This document shows, one piece after another, positions 29,102-37,425 of a stretch of 64,000 nt of DNA. Position 1 is the first letter of the stretch; each line of letters begins with the position of its first letter. The notes below the pieces were generated by a model. It was not told the DNA's origin. It worked only from the letters and a program-made list of their open reading frames with translations, and did not search any database. Location of the stretch: contig NZ_CP118480.1 of assembly GCF_030450055.1 (NCBI RefSeq), positions 1,019,415 through 1,083,414 on the forward strand, given 5' to 3'. The position numbers and the translations under genes were made by a program. This stretch comes from Gallaecimonas kandeliae. GTDB taxonomy: Bacteria > Pseudomonadota > Gammaproteobacteria > Enterobacterales > Gallaecimonadaceae.

Positions 29102-32100
29102 AGTTGTCCCATTGGGCGGCGGCCCACCGCCGCTCCATCCTCTTCCTGGTGCTGATGCTGGCCGCGGCCGGGGCGGCCCTGGCCTGGAAGCTGCCGGTGG
29201 CGCTCTTCCCCCATGTGGATTTCCCGCGGGTGGTGGTGTCATTGGACGCCGGCGACAGGCCGGCCGACCAGATGGCCCTGGAGGTCACCCGGCCTGTAGA
29301 GCAGGCCGTCAGGGGGGTACCCGGGGTTGCCGGCATGCGCTCATCCACCAGCAGGGGCAGCGCCGAGCTCTCGGTCAACTTCCGCTGGGGCGACGACATG
29401 ATCTCGGCCATGCTGCAGGTGGAATCCGCCGTCAACCAGGTGCTGCCGGGCCTGCCCCAGGGTACCCGCTTCTCGGTGCGGCGCATGGACCCCACCGTCT
29501 TCCCGGTGGCCGCCTATAGTCTGACCTCGGACAGCAGCTCCCTGGTCAGCCTCCACGACTTGGCCCAGTACCAGTTGGTGCCGCTGCTGTCCTCTGTGGA
29601 CGGGGTGGCCAACGTCAAGGTGATGGGCGGCGAGCAGTCCGAGTACCGGGTGGAAGTGGACCCCCAGAAGCTGGCGGCCTATGGCCTGAGTTTCAGCGAT
29701 GTTGCCACGGCGCTTTCCGCCAGCAACGTGCTGCAGGCGGTCGGGCGGCTGCAGCAGCACTACAAGCTCTACCTGCTCTTGTCCGACACCCGCATCCAGT
29801 CCCTTAAGGCCATAGGGGAGACGGTGCTGCGCAGCGGCAAGGACGGCTTCGTCAGGCTGGAAGACATCGCCACCGTCAAGCCGGCGACGGTGCCCCAGTG
29901 GCTCAAGGTCAGCGCCGACGGCCACGACGCCGTGCTGGTGCAGATCTACCAGCAGCCGGACGGCAATACGGTGCAGATCGTCAAGGACGTCGCCCAGCGC
30001 CTGGCCGCCTACCGCCAGAAGCTGCCGGCGGGGGTGAAGATCGCCAACTGGTACGATCAAAGCCAGCTGATCACCGCCTCGGCCGGCAGCGTCATGGACG
30101 CCATCGCCATAGGGGTGGTGCTGGCCGGCCTGGTGCTGCTGGCCTTCCTGCGCAGCCTCAAGATCACCCTGGTGGCCGTGCTGATAGTGCCTGCCGTGCT
30201 GGCCAGCACGGTGCTGCTGCTCAAGGTGCTGCACATGAGCTTCAACATCATGACCCTGGGCGGCATGGCCGCCGCCGTCGGCCTTATCGTCGACGACGCC
30301 ATCGTCATGATAGAGCACATCATCCGCCGCCTGCGCCAGAGGCCCAAGGACCTGGCCCTGACCATCCGCGAGGCGGCCATCGAGTTCACGCCGCCGCTGA
30401 TGGGCTCGTCCATGGCGACCATCGTCATCTTCGCGCCCCTGGCTTTCCTCGGCGGCGTCACCGGGGCCTTCTTCAAGGCCCTGTCCCTGACCATGGCCAG
30501 TAGCCTCTTCATCTCCTTCCTGATGGCCTGGCTGGCGGTACCGCTGCTGGCGGAGCACCTGCTGAGCCACGGGGACGCGCAAAAGGAGGACGAAGGTCCT
30601 TACTTCGGGCGCTTCCGGGGCTTCTACACCAAGTCGTTGGAAGGGGCCTTCGCCAAGCCCTGGCTGCTGCTGCTGGGGATAGCGCCGTTGCTGCTGGCCG
30701 GCACCCTGGCGTACCGGCAGCTGGGCACCGGCTTCATGCCGCACATGGACGAGGGGGGCTTTATCCTCGACTACAGGGCCCCGGCCGGGACCTCCCTGGC
30801 CGAGACCGACCGCCTGCTGCGCCAGTTGGAGTCGCTGCTGCAGGCCGATCCGGCAGTGCAGACCTATTCCCGCCGCACCGGCGCCCAGCTGGGGGGCGGC
30901 CTGACCGAGGCCAACGAGGGGGATCTCTTCGTCCGCCTCAAGCCGCTGCCGAGGGCGCCCATCGACGAGGTGATGGACCGCCTTCGCCAGCAGATAGAAA
31001 GCCAGGTGCCTGGCCTGGATATCGAGATGGCGCTGCTGATGGAGGACCTTATCGGCGATCTCACCGCCGTGCCCCAGCCCATAGAGATCAAGCTCTACAG
31101 CGACGACATAGAGACACTCCAGCAGCTGGCGCCCAAGGTGGCAGAGCGGATCGGCGCCATCGACGGGGTGGTGGACGTCAACGACGGCATAGTGCTGGCC
31201 GGCGACGCCGTCAAGGTGGTGGTGGACAGGGATAAGGCCGCCCTGGAGGGTATCGATCCCGACCAGGTCACCCAGCAGCTCCAGGCCTGGATGGAAGGCC
31301 TGGTGACCACACAGGTGCAGGGCAACCTCAAGCTGATCGACGTCCGGCTCTGGGTCCCGCCAGCCGACCGGGACCGCATCGCTGCCCTCAAGACCTTGCG
31401 GCTGCGGGCTCCGGACGGGCACTTGGTGCCGCTCGGGCGCATCGCCCGCCTCCAGGTGGAAACGGGCCAACCCCAGATCACCCGCGACAATCTCAAGCGC
31501 ATGGTGGCCGTGACAGGGCGGATCAGCGGCCGGGATCTCGGCTCGACCATAGCCGACGTCAAGGCGGTGCTTCGCCAGCCCGGCCTTATCCCTGGGGATG
31601 TCTACGTGGAGCTGGGCGGCCTCTACAAGCAGCAGCAGATCGCCTTCCAAGGGTTGCTGGCCGTCTTCGCCGGCGCCCTGGCCTTGGTGTTCCTGCTGCT
31701 CCTTTACCTGTACGAGAGCTTCGCCGCCGCCTTCGCCATTTTGCTGTCGCCGCTGCTGGCCATGGCCGCCGTCTTCATCGGGCTCTGGCTCACCGATACC
31801 GAGCTCAACATCACCGCCATGATGGGCATGACCATGATCGTCGGCATCGTCACCGAGGTCTCGGTGTTCTACTTCTCCGAGTACCACGAGCTGCGCAGCC
31901 AGGGCATGACCGGCACCCCGGCCCTGGTCCTGGCCGGGGCCAACCGGCTGCGCCCCATACTGATGACCTCCATCGCCGCCATACTGGCCTTGCTGCCCCT
32001 GGCGCTGGCCCTGGGCCAGGGCTCGGCCATGCAGCAGCCCCTGGCCATCGCCATCATCGCCGGGCTCCTGGCCCAGGTGCCGCTGGTGCTGTTGGTGATG

Positions 32101-32145
32101 CCGGTCCTCTACCGGCTGCTGACCTGGCAGCGGGAAGCACTCTGA
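29098..32145 (+). CDS. Efflux RND transporter permease
   Basis: This is a 1015-residue inner-membrane proton-driven pump with the standard twelve-helix RND layout: one N-terminal helix, a large periplasmic loop (about 35-320), a six-helix bundle, a second loop and the last bundle. The charged pair Asp-Asp in GLIVDDAIVMIEHI lies in TM4, as in drug-type (HAE) pumps. The heavy-metal type has a different pattern there. The start is GTG at 29098, overlapping the adaptor stop. Substrate is not evident. No regulator gene is adjacent. Confidence 0.93.
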   Translation: MKLSHWAAAHRRSILFLVLMLAAAGAALAWKLPVALFPHVDFPRVVVSLDAGDRPADQMALEVTRPVEQAVRGVPGVAGMRSSTSRGSAELSVNFRWGDDMISAMLQVESAVNQVLPGLPQGTRFSVRRMDPTVFPVAAYSLTSDSSSLVSLHDLAQYQLVPLLSSVDGVANVKVMGGEQSEYRVEVDPQKLAAYGLSFSDVATALSASNVLQAVGRLQQHYKLYLLLSDTRIQSLKAIGETVLRSGKDGFVRLEDIATVKPATVPQWLKVSADGHDAVLVQIYQQPDGNTVQIVKDVAQRLAAYRQKLPAGVKIANWYDQSQLITASAGSVMDAIAIGVVLAGLVLLAFLRSLKITLVAVLIVPAVLASTVLLLKVLHMSFNIMTLGGMAAAVGLIVDDAIVMIEHIIRRLRQRPKDLALTIREAAIEFTPPLMGSSMATIVIFAPLAFLGGVTGAFFKALSLTMASSLFISFLMAWLAVPLLAEHLLSHGDAQKEDEGPYFGRFRGFYTKSLEGAFAKPWLLLLGIAPLLLAGTLAYRQLGTGFMPHMDEGGFILDYRAPAGTSLAETDRLLRQLESLLQADPAVQTYSRRTGAQLGGGLTEANEGDLFVRLKPLPRAPIDEVMDRLRQQIESQVPGLDIEMALLMEDLIGDLTAVPQPIEIKLYSDDIETLQQLAPKVAERIGAIDGVVDVNDGIVLAGDAVKVVVDRDKAALEGIDPDQVTQQLQAWMEGLVTTQVQGNLKLIDVRLWVPPADRDRIAALKTLRLRAPDGHLVPLGRIARLQVETGQPQITRDNLKRMVAVTGRISGRDLGSTIADVKAVLRQPGLIPGDVYVELGGLYKQQQIAFQGLLAVFAGALALVFLLLLYLYESFAAAFAILLSPLLAMAAVFIGLWLTDTELNITAMMGMTMIVGIVTEVSVFYFSEYHELRSQGMTGTPALVLAGANRLRPILMTSIAAILALLPLALALGQGSAMQQPLAIAIIAGLLAQVPLVLLVMPVLYRLLTWQREAL

Positions 32146-32151
32146 GGCAAC

Positions 32152-32179
32152 AAAAAAGGCGCCCTGGGGCGCCTTTTTT
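32152..32179 (+). terminator. Rho-independent terminator after the RND operon
   Basis: Six A, the stem GGCGCCC/GGGCGCC with a TG loop, then six T. A similar hairpin stands at 42518-42544 at the other end of the Rhs island. Confidence 0.85.
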
Positions 32180-32192
32180 ATGTTCAGAGAAA

Positions 32193-32270
32193 AAGCTTAT
32201 TTCACTTCTTCGCCGGCCGCTTGCTTGTCGGCGTGGTAGCTGGAGCGCACCAGGGGGCCGCAGGCGGCGT
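32193..32270 (-). pseudogene. Displaced lipA 3' end (remnant)
   Basis: These 78 bases match 42556-42633, the end of the intact lipA, at 76 positions. They still encode its last 24 residues ([14 protein letters not shown]... to GEEVK and stop), with synonymous changes only. The similarity stops abruptly at 32271. The fragment has no start and cannot be expressed as LipA. Confidence 0.93.
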
Positions 32271-32342
32271 CAACACTAAACCTTGCTTGACGGATAAATG
32301 ACCGCCTGGCATTCAAATTGAACCTAACTGAATATTGTTATA

Positions 32343-32351
32343 CATTTGTGC
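32343..32351. repeat. Target-site duplication of the insertion sequence, left copy
   Basis: The 9 bases CATTTGTGC abut the left inverted repeat. They recur exactly at 33400-33408 after the right inverted repeat. Nine bases is the duplication length known for IS903-type elements. Confidence 0.95.
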
Positions 32352-33399
32352 GGCGTTGTTTCCCAAATCCGGTGAACCAATCCGCCTGACTGTGATCCGA
32401 TCCCCGACGTATCGATGGGGAACAGCAGATGGGTCAGGCTAAACGCACTATCACCAATTGGGCAGACTACAACCGCGCCTTGGTTAACCGAGGCTCATTA
32501 ACCTTCTGGATGGATGAAGCGGCTACCCGCCATTGGCATTGCCAACAGCATCACGGCGGTCGGGGTCGTGGTTTCGAATACAGCGACACCGCCATCGAGA
32601 CAGCGCTGATGCTCAAGGGCCTGTTCGACCTGCCGCTGCGTGCCTTGGAAGGCTTTATCAACTCGCTATTCCAGTTGATGGAACTGCCGTTGACCTCGCC
32701 CAGTTACAGCTGCATCAGCAAGCGCGCCAAGACGGTCAACATCCGCTACCGCCTGCCCAGCAAGGGCCCAGTTGCCCACCTGGTTATCGACGCCACCGGG
32801 CTCAAGGTCTATGGCGAAGGCGAGTGGAAGCAACGCAAGTACGGCAAGGAGAAGCGCCGTGTCTGGCGCAAGCTACACCTGGCCGTCGATGCGCAGACCC
32901 ATGAGGCTATCGCCGCCGAAGTCAGCCTGGAAAACGTCGGTGATAGCGAGGTACTGCCCGGCCTGCTCAATCCTCTGCGCCGCCGTATCGACCAAGTCAG
33001 CGCCGACGGGGCTTACGACAGCAGAGCCTGCCACCGGCTACTGCAAAGAAAAGGCGCCAAAGCCAGCATCCCGCCTCGCAAGACAGCGGGGTACTGGGAG
33101 CAAGGTCACCCAAGGAACGAGGCAGTGGCGGCGCTGAAAGCCGGGCAACTGGCCGAGTGGAAAAGGGAAAGCGGCTATCACCAACGCTCAAAAGCGGAAA
33201 CGGCTATGTCGCGATACAAGCAGCTCATCAGCCCGAAGCTGAGTCTGCGCGACTACAACGGCCAAGTGGCAGAGGCTTTGGCTGGGGTGAAGGTGATGAA
33301 CAAAATGCTGGGCCTCGGCATGCCTGTTCGCCAGGTCAGTTAAGGGCAGCAAGCCCTTTAGGAGCAGGCTTTCCAGGCTCTGATTTGATCAACAACGCC
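32352..33399. mobile_element. Intact IS903-type insertion sequence (IS5 family), 1048 bp
   Basis: The left end (32352-32369) and the reverse complement of the right end (33382-33399) agree at 15 of 18 positions: both begin GGCGTTGTT and end CAAATC. A perfect 9-bp target duplication flanks the element, and the single transposase ORF is full length. It landed about 30 bases upstream of the Rhs gene's likely start codon, which separates that gene from its former upstream DNA. GC content is host-like, unlike the AT-rich island around it. Confidence 0.95.
32429..33343 (+). CDS. IS5-family (IS903 group) transposase
   Basis: The 304-residue DDE transposase is close to the usual 307 residues of IS903. 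Recognisable landmarks are ITNWADYNRALVNRGSLTFW at the N-terminus and the first catalytic Asp in HLVIDATGLKVYGEGEW. The second Asp lies in SADGAYDSR, and the YHQRSKAETAM helix carries the catalytic Glu. No frameshift or stop is present, so the element should be able to move. Confidence 0.95.
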   Translation: MGQAKRTITNWADYNRALVNRGSLTFWMDEAATRHWHCQQHHGGRGRGFEYSDTAIETALMLKGLFDLPLRALEGFINSLFQLMELPLTSPSYSCISKRAKTVNIRYRLPSKGPVAHLVIDATGLKVYGEGEWKQRKYGKEKRRVWRKLHLAVDAQTHEAIAAEVSLENVGDSEVLPGLLNPLRRRIDQVSADGAYDSRACHRLLQRKGAKASIPPRKTAGYWEQGHPRNEAVAALKAGQLAEWKRESGYHQRSKAETAMSRYKQLISPKLSLRDYNGQVAEALAGVKVMNKMLGLGMPVRQVS

Positions 33400-33408
33400 C
33401 ATTTGTGC
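33400..33408. repeat. Target-site duplication of the insertion sequence, right copy
   Basis: CATTTGTGC is identical to 32343-32351. Joining the two flanks restores one continuous sequence that leads into the Rhs gene. Confidence 0.95.
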
Positions 33409-33429
33409 CCAAGTGGATGCAGCCTCATC

Positions 33430-36400
33430 ATGGATGAAAAAATGGCAGAGCAAGTGCGTATTGGTATTCTTCTTCTCTTTTCCTTTTTTTCTTTTCAGCT
33501 TTTTGCTGATGAGACAGTTTACCTTTATCAAAACAAAAGCTACCACTCTTTAGGGGAGCTTGAGCAGGCGGTAAAAGTTGAAACCGCTAATCGTATTGGT
33601 TTTGGTAGCCGACTACCTGAACAACTACGGCTAGTCGATACATCTAACTCTAAACTCGAATATCAAGCTTTTTATAATGTTGAGGAAGATGAGCCTTTTA
33701 TTGTCTTTACCCCCTGCAGTGAAAATAATGGAGCCTGTGCTACTGAACAAGACGCCGTAGCTGAATGGATAAATAAAAATACATCTCCAAGCGACGGGAT
33801 TTGCCCAGGAGCAACTGTTACTTCCGTTTCAAATGACGGTTGGAGTTTTAGCGGTTGGGTTACAATAAGTGCAGACTGGTATATTGGTACTAAACACGCT
33901 AAGCACTCCATTAATAATTATAATGCCGTGCAAAAGTATTACAAAGAAATTCCGCTTAGTTTTAATCAGTACGACTGCCAGTTGAATCAACGAACAATCA
34001 GCCGGGATGTACATAGGTACGAAGCTTATAAATGCCCTGTCTCTAAGATTGAGGCCATTTTTTTTGAGGCGCCTTCAACTGAAACAGGTACTCCCACCTG
34101 TCGAGTCGGCGGAAACGAAATAGCCTATGTGAAGCAGTGCAAATCCCCTTTTGAATGGGAAGAGTCCTCTCTCGATTGCGTTTCGTATTGTCCGCCAAAT
34201 GCTCCAGAACTGGACTTGGCGCTAGGGGTGTGTAAGCAACATCCTGGAGAGGCTCAACCCAAGGCATGCCCTGCCAAAGTGTTAGACCCGATAGATGCGG
34301 ATACTGGTGAGAGTGTTCAGCCACAACGGCCGGATTTTGTTGGTGGAGGGAGTTTCCCACTGTCTTTTACCCGCAATTACCGAAGCTTCCGTCTGCCGTA
34401 CGTCAAAAGGCCAAGCCAGTATCCGCCACCTCCTGATGAGGAAGACAAACGGGTCCGTTATGTTCAGCCTGCTGGTTACACGGGCACCAGTATTCCTTAC
34501 TGGGTGCCACAGGAACGGAATGGCACTGTGCCACCTCTCGGCTATAAGCAGTGGCAGAATAATTACCAGAGCAGGCTGATTGCTTATCCTGATGCCAGCA
34601 AGGTGATGCTGGCACGTGCCAACGGCGATAGGCATTATTTTAGTCTGCAAGCGGATGGCGTGACCTATCTCCCGGATAACCTAACGGGTGACAGGGTTGT
34701 TAAAAACGATAATCAGTGGACCTATACGACCAGTAATGGCATCAGCGAAGTTTATGATGAAAACGGTCGCTTGATGTCGATAACCAATCAGCAAGGCTTG
34801 ACTCAAGCCCTTGCATATAACGCTGAAGGGCAACTCAGTACGGTAACCGACCCTGGCGGCCGTCAGCTTGTCCTTGCCTATGATACAGAGTCGCGTTTAT
34901 CGACGGTGACAGCTCCCGGTGGAGAGGTCATCACCTATGAATATGGAGAACATGGTAATTTGACCCGGGTTGTTTACCCAGATAATACGGCTGGGGACAA
35001 TACGGATAACCCAAAAACCACCTATGGCTATAGCGATGCTGACCACCCTTATGCTTTGACGCGGCAGGAGGATGCGAATGGTGATGAATATGCTACTTGG
35101 ACCTTTGATGCATCAGGGCGTGCAACGGGGAGCCGTAATTTCGGGGGGCATCGTGAAGGTACTGTAAGCTATGCCAATGGTAATGCTGTTGTTACTGAAG
35201 CAAACGGACATCAGCGTACGCTGACGTTTGATGATAAAGGGCGTTTATCCTCGATAACTGGCGGCAACTGTGGCCAGTGTAGCAGCAGCGATGTGGCCAG
35301 TTTCACTTATGACAGCAAGAACCAAAAAGTCAGTGAAACGGATTTTAACGGCGTCGAAACCCGCTATGAATACAACAGCCGAGGCTTACAGACCAAGCGC
35401 ACTGAAGCTTATGGTACAGCGCTTGCGCGAGTAACCACGACCGAGTGGCACAGTGACCTTGCTTTGCCGGTAAGAATTACTACGCCGACTAAGCAAATAG
35501 ATTATGCCTATGGTGCTCGGGGACGCATTGAATCGGTCACCGAGACTGATCTGCTTTTCCCCGAAACGCCAAAGCGTGTGACTACCTATTCCTACAATGA
35601 AGCCGGTTTGCTTTCCGGTATTGATGGTCCGCGTACGGATGTCACTGATATCACGACGTTCAGTTATGATGCTAAATATGACGTGAAGTCCATTACCGAT
35701 GCAGCTGGTAATGCCACCCAAATTACTGCCAGAGATGACAATGGTCGCCCAACGACCATTGTTGATGCGAATAATGTCACCACTACGCTGACTTATGATA
35801 CCAGGGGCCGTATCACAAGTCAGACTGTCGGCGGCTATGTTACCAACTTTGCTTACGACAATATCGGGCAGCTAATACAGGTAACTTTACCCTCAGGGGC
35901 AGTGACACGATATGAGTACAACGGCGCCAGGCTGTTGACGGCCATTGCCGATGGCCAAGGCAATCGCATCGAATACAGCCACGATGTGATGGGGAATCTG
36001 ACCCAGATGGATGTAAAAGATCCTGAGGGAATGCTCTATGCCACACAGCGGCAACTCTTCGACGGCTTGAATCGCTTGGTGTCTGTAACAGATGGCCTGA
36101 ACCAGACTACTGCCTTTGGTTATGATGCGGTGGGTAACAGGACCAGTATCAAGACCCCCCTGCTTAGAGAGACCAAGCAGGTTTACGATGCCCTAAATCG
36201 TCTGAGTGAAACCACAGATGCCAAACAAGGCAAAACGGCCTATGGCTATGATGCCGCGAACAACCTGACCCAGGTTAAGGCCCCTAATGGGGCTACGACA
36301 AAATACGGCTATGACGGTTTGGGCGATTTGCTGAGCCAGAGCAGTCCTGATGCTGGCATAACCGCTTTCACCTATGATGAAGCCGGTAATCAGGTCAGTA

Positions 36401-37425
36401 AAACCGATGCCAACAATGTCACCGTTGGTTACAGCTATGATGCGCTTAACCGTTTGAGCAAGATCGACTATCCGGATGACAGCTTGGATGTGACCTTAAG
36501 CTATGACGCCGGTACCAACGGGAAGGGGCATTTAAGTAGTGTCAGCGATGGCAGCGGCTCAACGACCTACGGCTATAACATAACTGGCCAGGTAAGCAGT
36601 AAGACCTCGATCATTGCAGGTAAAAGCTTCACGCTAAGTTACCAGTACAATGGTGCTGGCCAATTGATTGGCATCACTTACCCCAGCGGCCGAATGGTCA
36701 GCTTTAGCCGTGACAACCATGGCCAAATCGCTGGCATCAGTGAAACTAAAGACGGTGCCAGCCAGAATTTATTGACTGGTGCCAGCTATGTACCCTTTGG
36801 TAGGGCCAAAGCCTTTACCGAAGGTGATGGGAAAATAACAAGCAAGGCTTATGACCTTAACGGACAGGTAACGGCTATCAATGTGCCCGGGATATATCAA
36901 AGCAGCCTGGTCTACGACGCCGACAGCAATATTGCGGCGATAAGTGATGCTATAAGGCCGGCAACCAATCAAAGCTTCAGCTTCGATGAATTGGACAGGT
37001 TAACCCAAGGCACTGGTGACTATGGCACCATTGACTACAGTTACGACGGTGCGGGCAACCGTCTCTCTAAAACAGCCAATCAGTCGACCCAGTCATTAAT
37101 CTACAAGACTGAAAGCAATCAGTTGACTGGCCCTTATCTACACGATAGTAACGGGAATCGGACACAGGATAATAAACGCAGCTATAGCTATGGTGCGCAT
37201 AACCGGCTATTAGAAGTGGTCAATGATGAGAATGGTCTTAAGACCACCTACTTGTACAACGGTTTGGGCCAAAGGGTGAAGAAAAGTAACCTGTTTGGCG
37301 ATCTTTACTTTATCTATGACGAACAGGGATCGCTAATTGCAGAAGCAAACAGCGAAGGTCAAGTGGTTAAAGAGTACGTGTATTTTGAAGGGCAGCCGTT
37401 AGCTATGCTGGTGGGTGAACAATGA
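33430..37425 (+). CDS. Secreted Rhs/YD-repeat shell protein lacking the Rhs core and toxin
   Basis: The 1331-residue protein starts with a short basic stretch and the hydrophobic signal IGILLLFSFFSFQLFADE, so export is by Sec. Residues about 30-290 are a Cys-rich region I do not recognise. A DUF6531-like start of the Rhs region follows (VGGGSFPLSFTRNYRSF, about 305). From about 440 to the end run many YD repeats (forms of YDxxGRLxxxT). The protein stops at YVYFEGQPLAMLVGEQ, just where the core motif YYHNDHLGTPQ would normally follow; that core lies in the next gene. Low GC marks it as acquired. The stop overlaps the next start (ATGA). A start at 33442 is possible. Confidence 0.85.
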   Translation: MDEKMAEQVRIGILLLFSFFSFQLFADETVYLYQNKSYHSLGELEQAVKVETANRIGFGSRLPEQLRLVDTSNSKLEYQAFYNVEEDEPFIVFTPCSENNGACATEQDAVAEWINKNTSPSDGICPGATVTSVSNDGWSFSGWVTISADWYIGTKHAKHSINNYNAVQKYYKEIPLSFNQYDCQLNQRTISRDVHRYEAYKCPVSKIEAIFFEAPSTETGTPTCRVGGNEIAYVKQCKSPFEWEESSLDCVSYCPPNAPELDLALGVCKQHPGEAQPKACPAKVLDPIDADTGESVQPQRPDFVGGGSFPLSFTRNYRSFRLPYVKRPSQYPPPPDEEDKRVRYVQPAGYTGTSIPYWVPQERNGTVPPLGYKQWQNNYQSRLIAYPDASKVMLARANGDRHYFSLQADGVTYLPDNLTGDRVVKNDNQWTYTTSNGISEVYDENGRLMSITNQQGLTQALAYNAEGQLSTVTDPGGRQLVLAYDTESRLSTVTAPGGEVITYEYGEHGNLTRVVYPDNTAGDNTDNPKTTYGYSDADHPYALTRQEDANGDEYATWTFDASGRATGSRNFGGHREGTVSYANGNAVVTEANGHQRTLTFDDKGRLSSITGGNCGQCSSSDVASFTYDSKNQKVSETDFNGVETRYEYNSRGLQTKRTEAYGTALARVTTTEWHSDLALPVRITTPTKQIDYAYGARGRIESVTETDLLFPETPKRVTTYSYNEAGLLSGIDGPRTDVTDITTFSYDAKYDVKSITDAAGNATQITARDDNGRPTTIVDANNVTTTLTYDTRGRITSQTVGGYVTNFAYDNIGQLIQVTLPSGAVTRYEYNGARLLTAIADGQGNRIEYSHDVMGNLTQMDVKDPEGMLYATQRQLFDGLNRLVSVTDGLNQTTAFGYDAVGNRTSIKTPLLRETKQVYDALNRLSETTDAKQGKTAYGYDAANNLTQVKAPNGATTKYGYDGLGDLLSQSSPDAGITAFTYDEAGNQVSKTDANNVTVGYSYDALNRLSKIDYPDDSLDVTLSYDAGTNGKGHLSSVSDGSGSTTYGYNITGQVSSKTSIIAGKSFTLSYQYNGAGQLIGITYPSGRMVSFSRDNHGQIAGISETKDGASQNLLTGASYVPFGRAKAFTEGDGKITSKAYDLNGQVTAINVPGIYQSSLVYDADSNIAAISDAIRPATNQSFSFDELDRLTQGTGDYGTIDYSYDGAGNRLSKTANQSTQSLIYKTESNQLTGPYLHDSNGNRTQDNKRSYSYGAHNRLLEVVNDENGLKTTYLYNGLGQRVKKSNLFGDLYFIYDEQGSLIAEANSEGQVVKEYVYFEGQPLAMLVGEQ

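Larger units (their letters stand above)
32180..32428. other. Gap between RND operon and transposase gene
   Basis: It contains the lipA remnant. Then come 81 AT-richer bases (32271-32351) that match nothing else here and probably belong to the original upstream region of the Rhs gene. These include TTGAAC followed 15 bases later by TATACA, a weak promoter candidate. The left end of the insertion sequence follows. Confidence 0.6.

Noticed and set aside
33157-33429. Extension of the Rhs frame back into the insertion sequence
   Set aside because: The frame is open by chance across the element end. The signal peptide and family-like start lie at 33430 or 33442.
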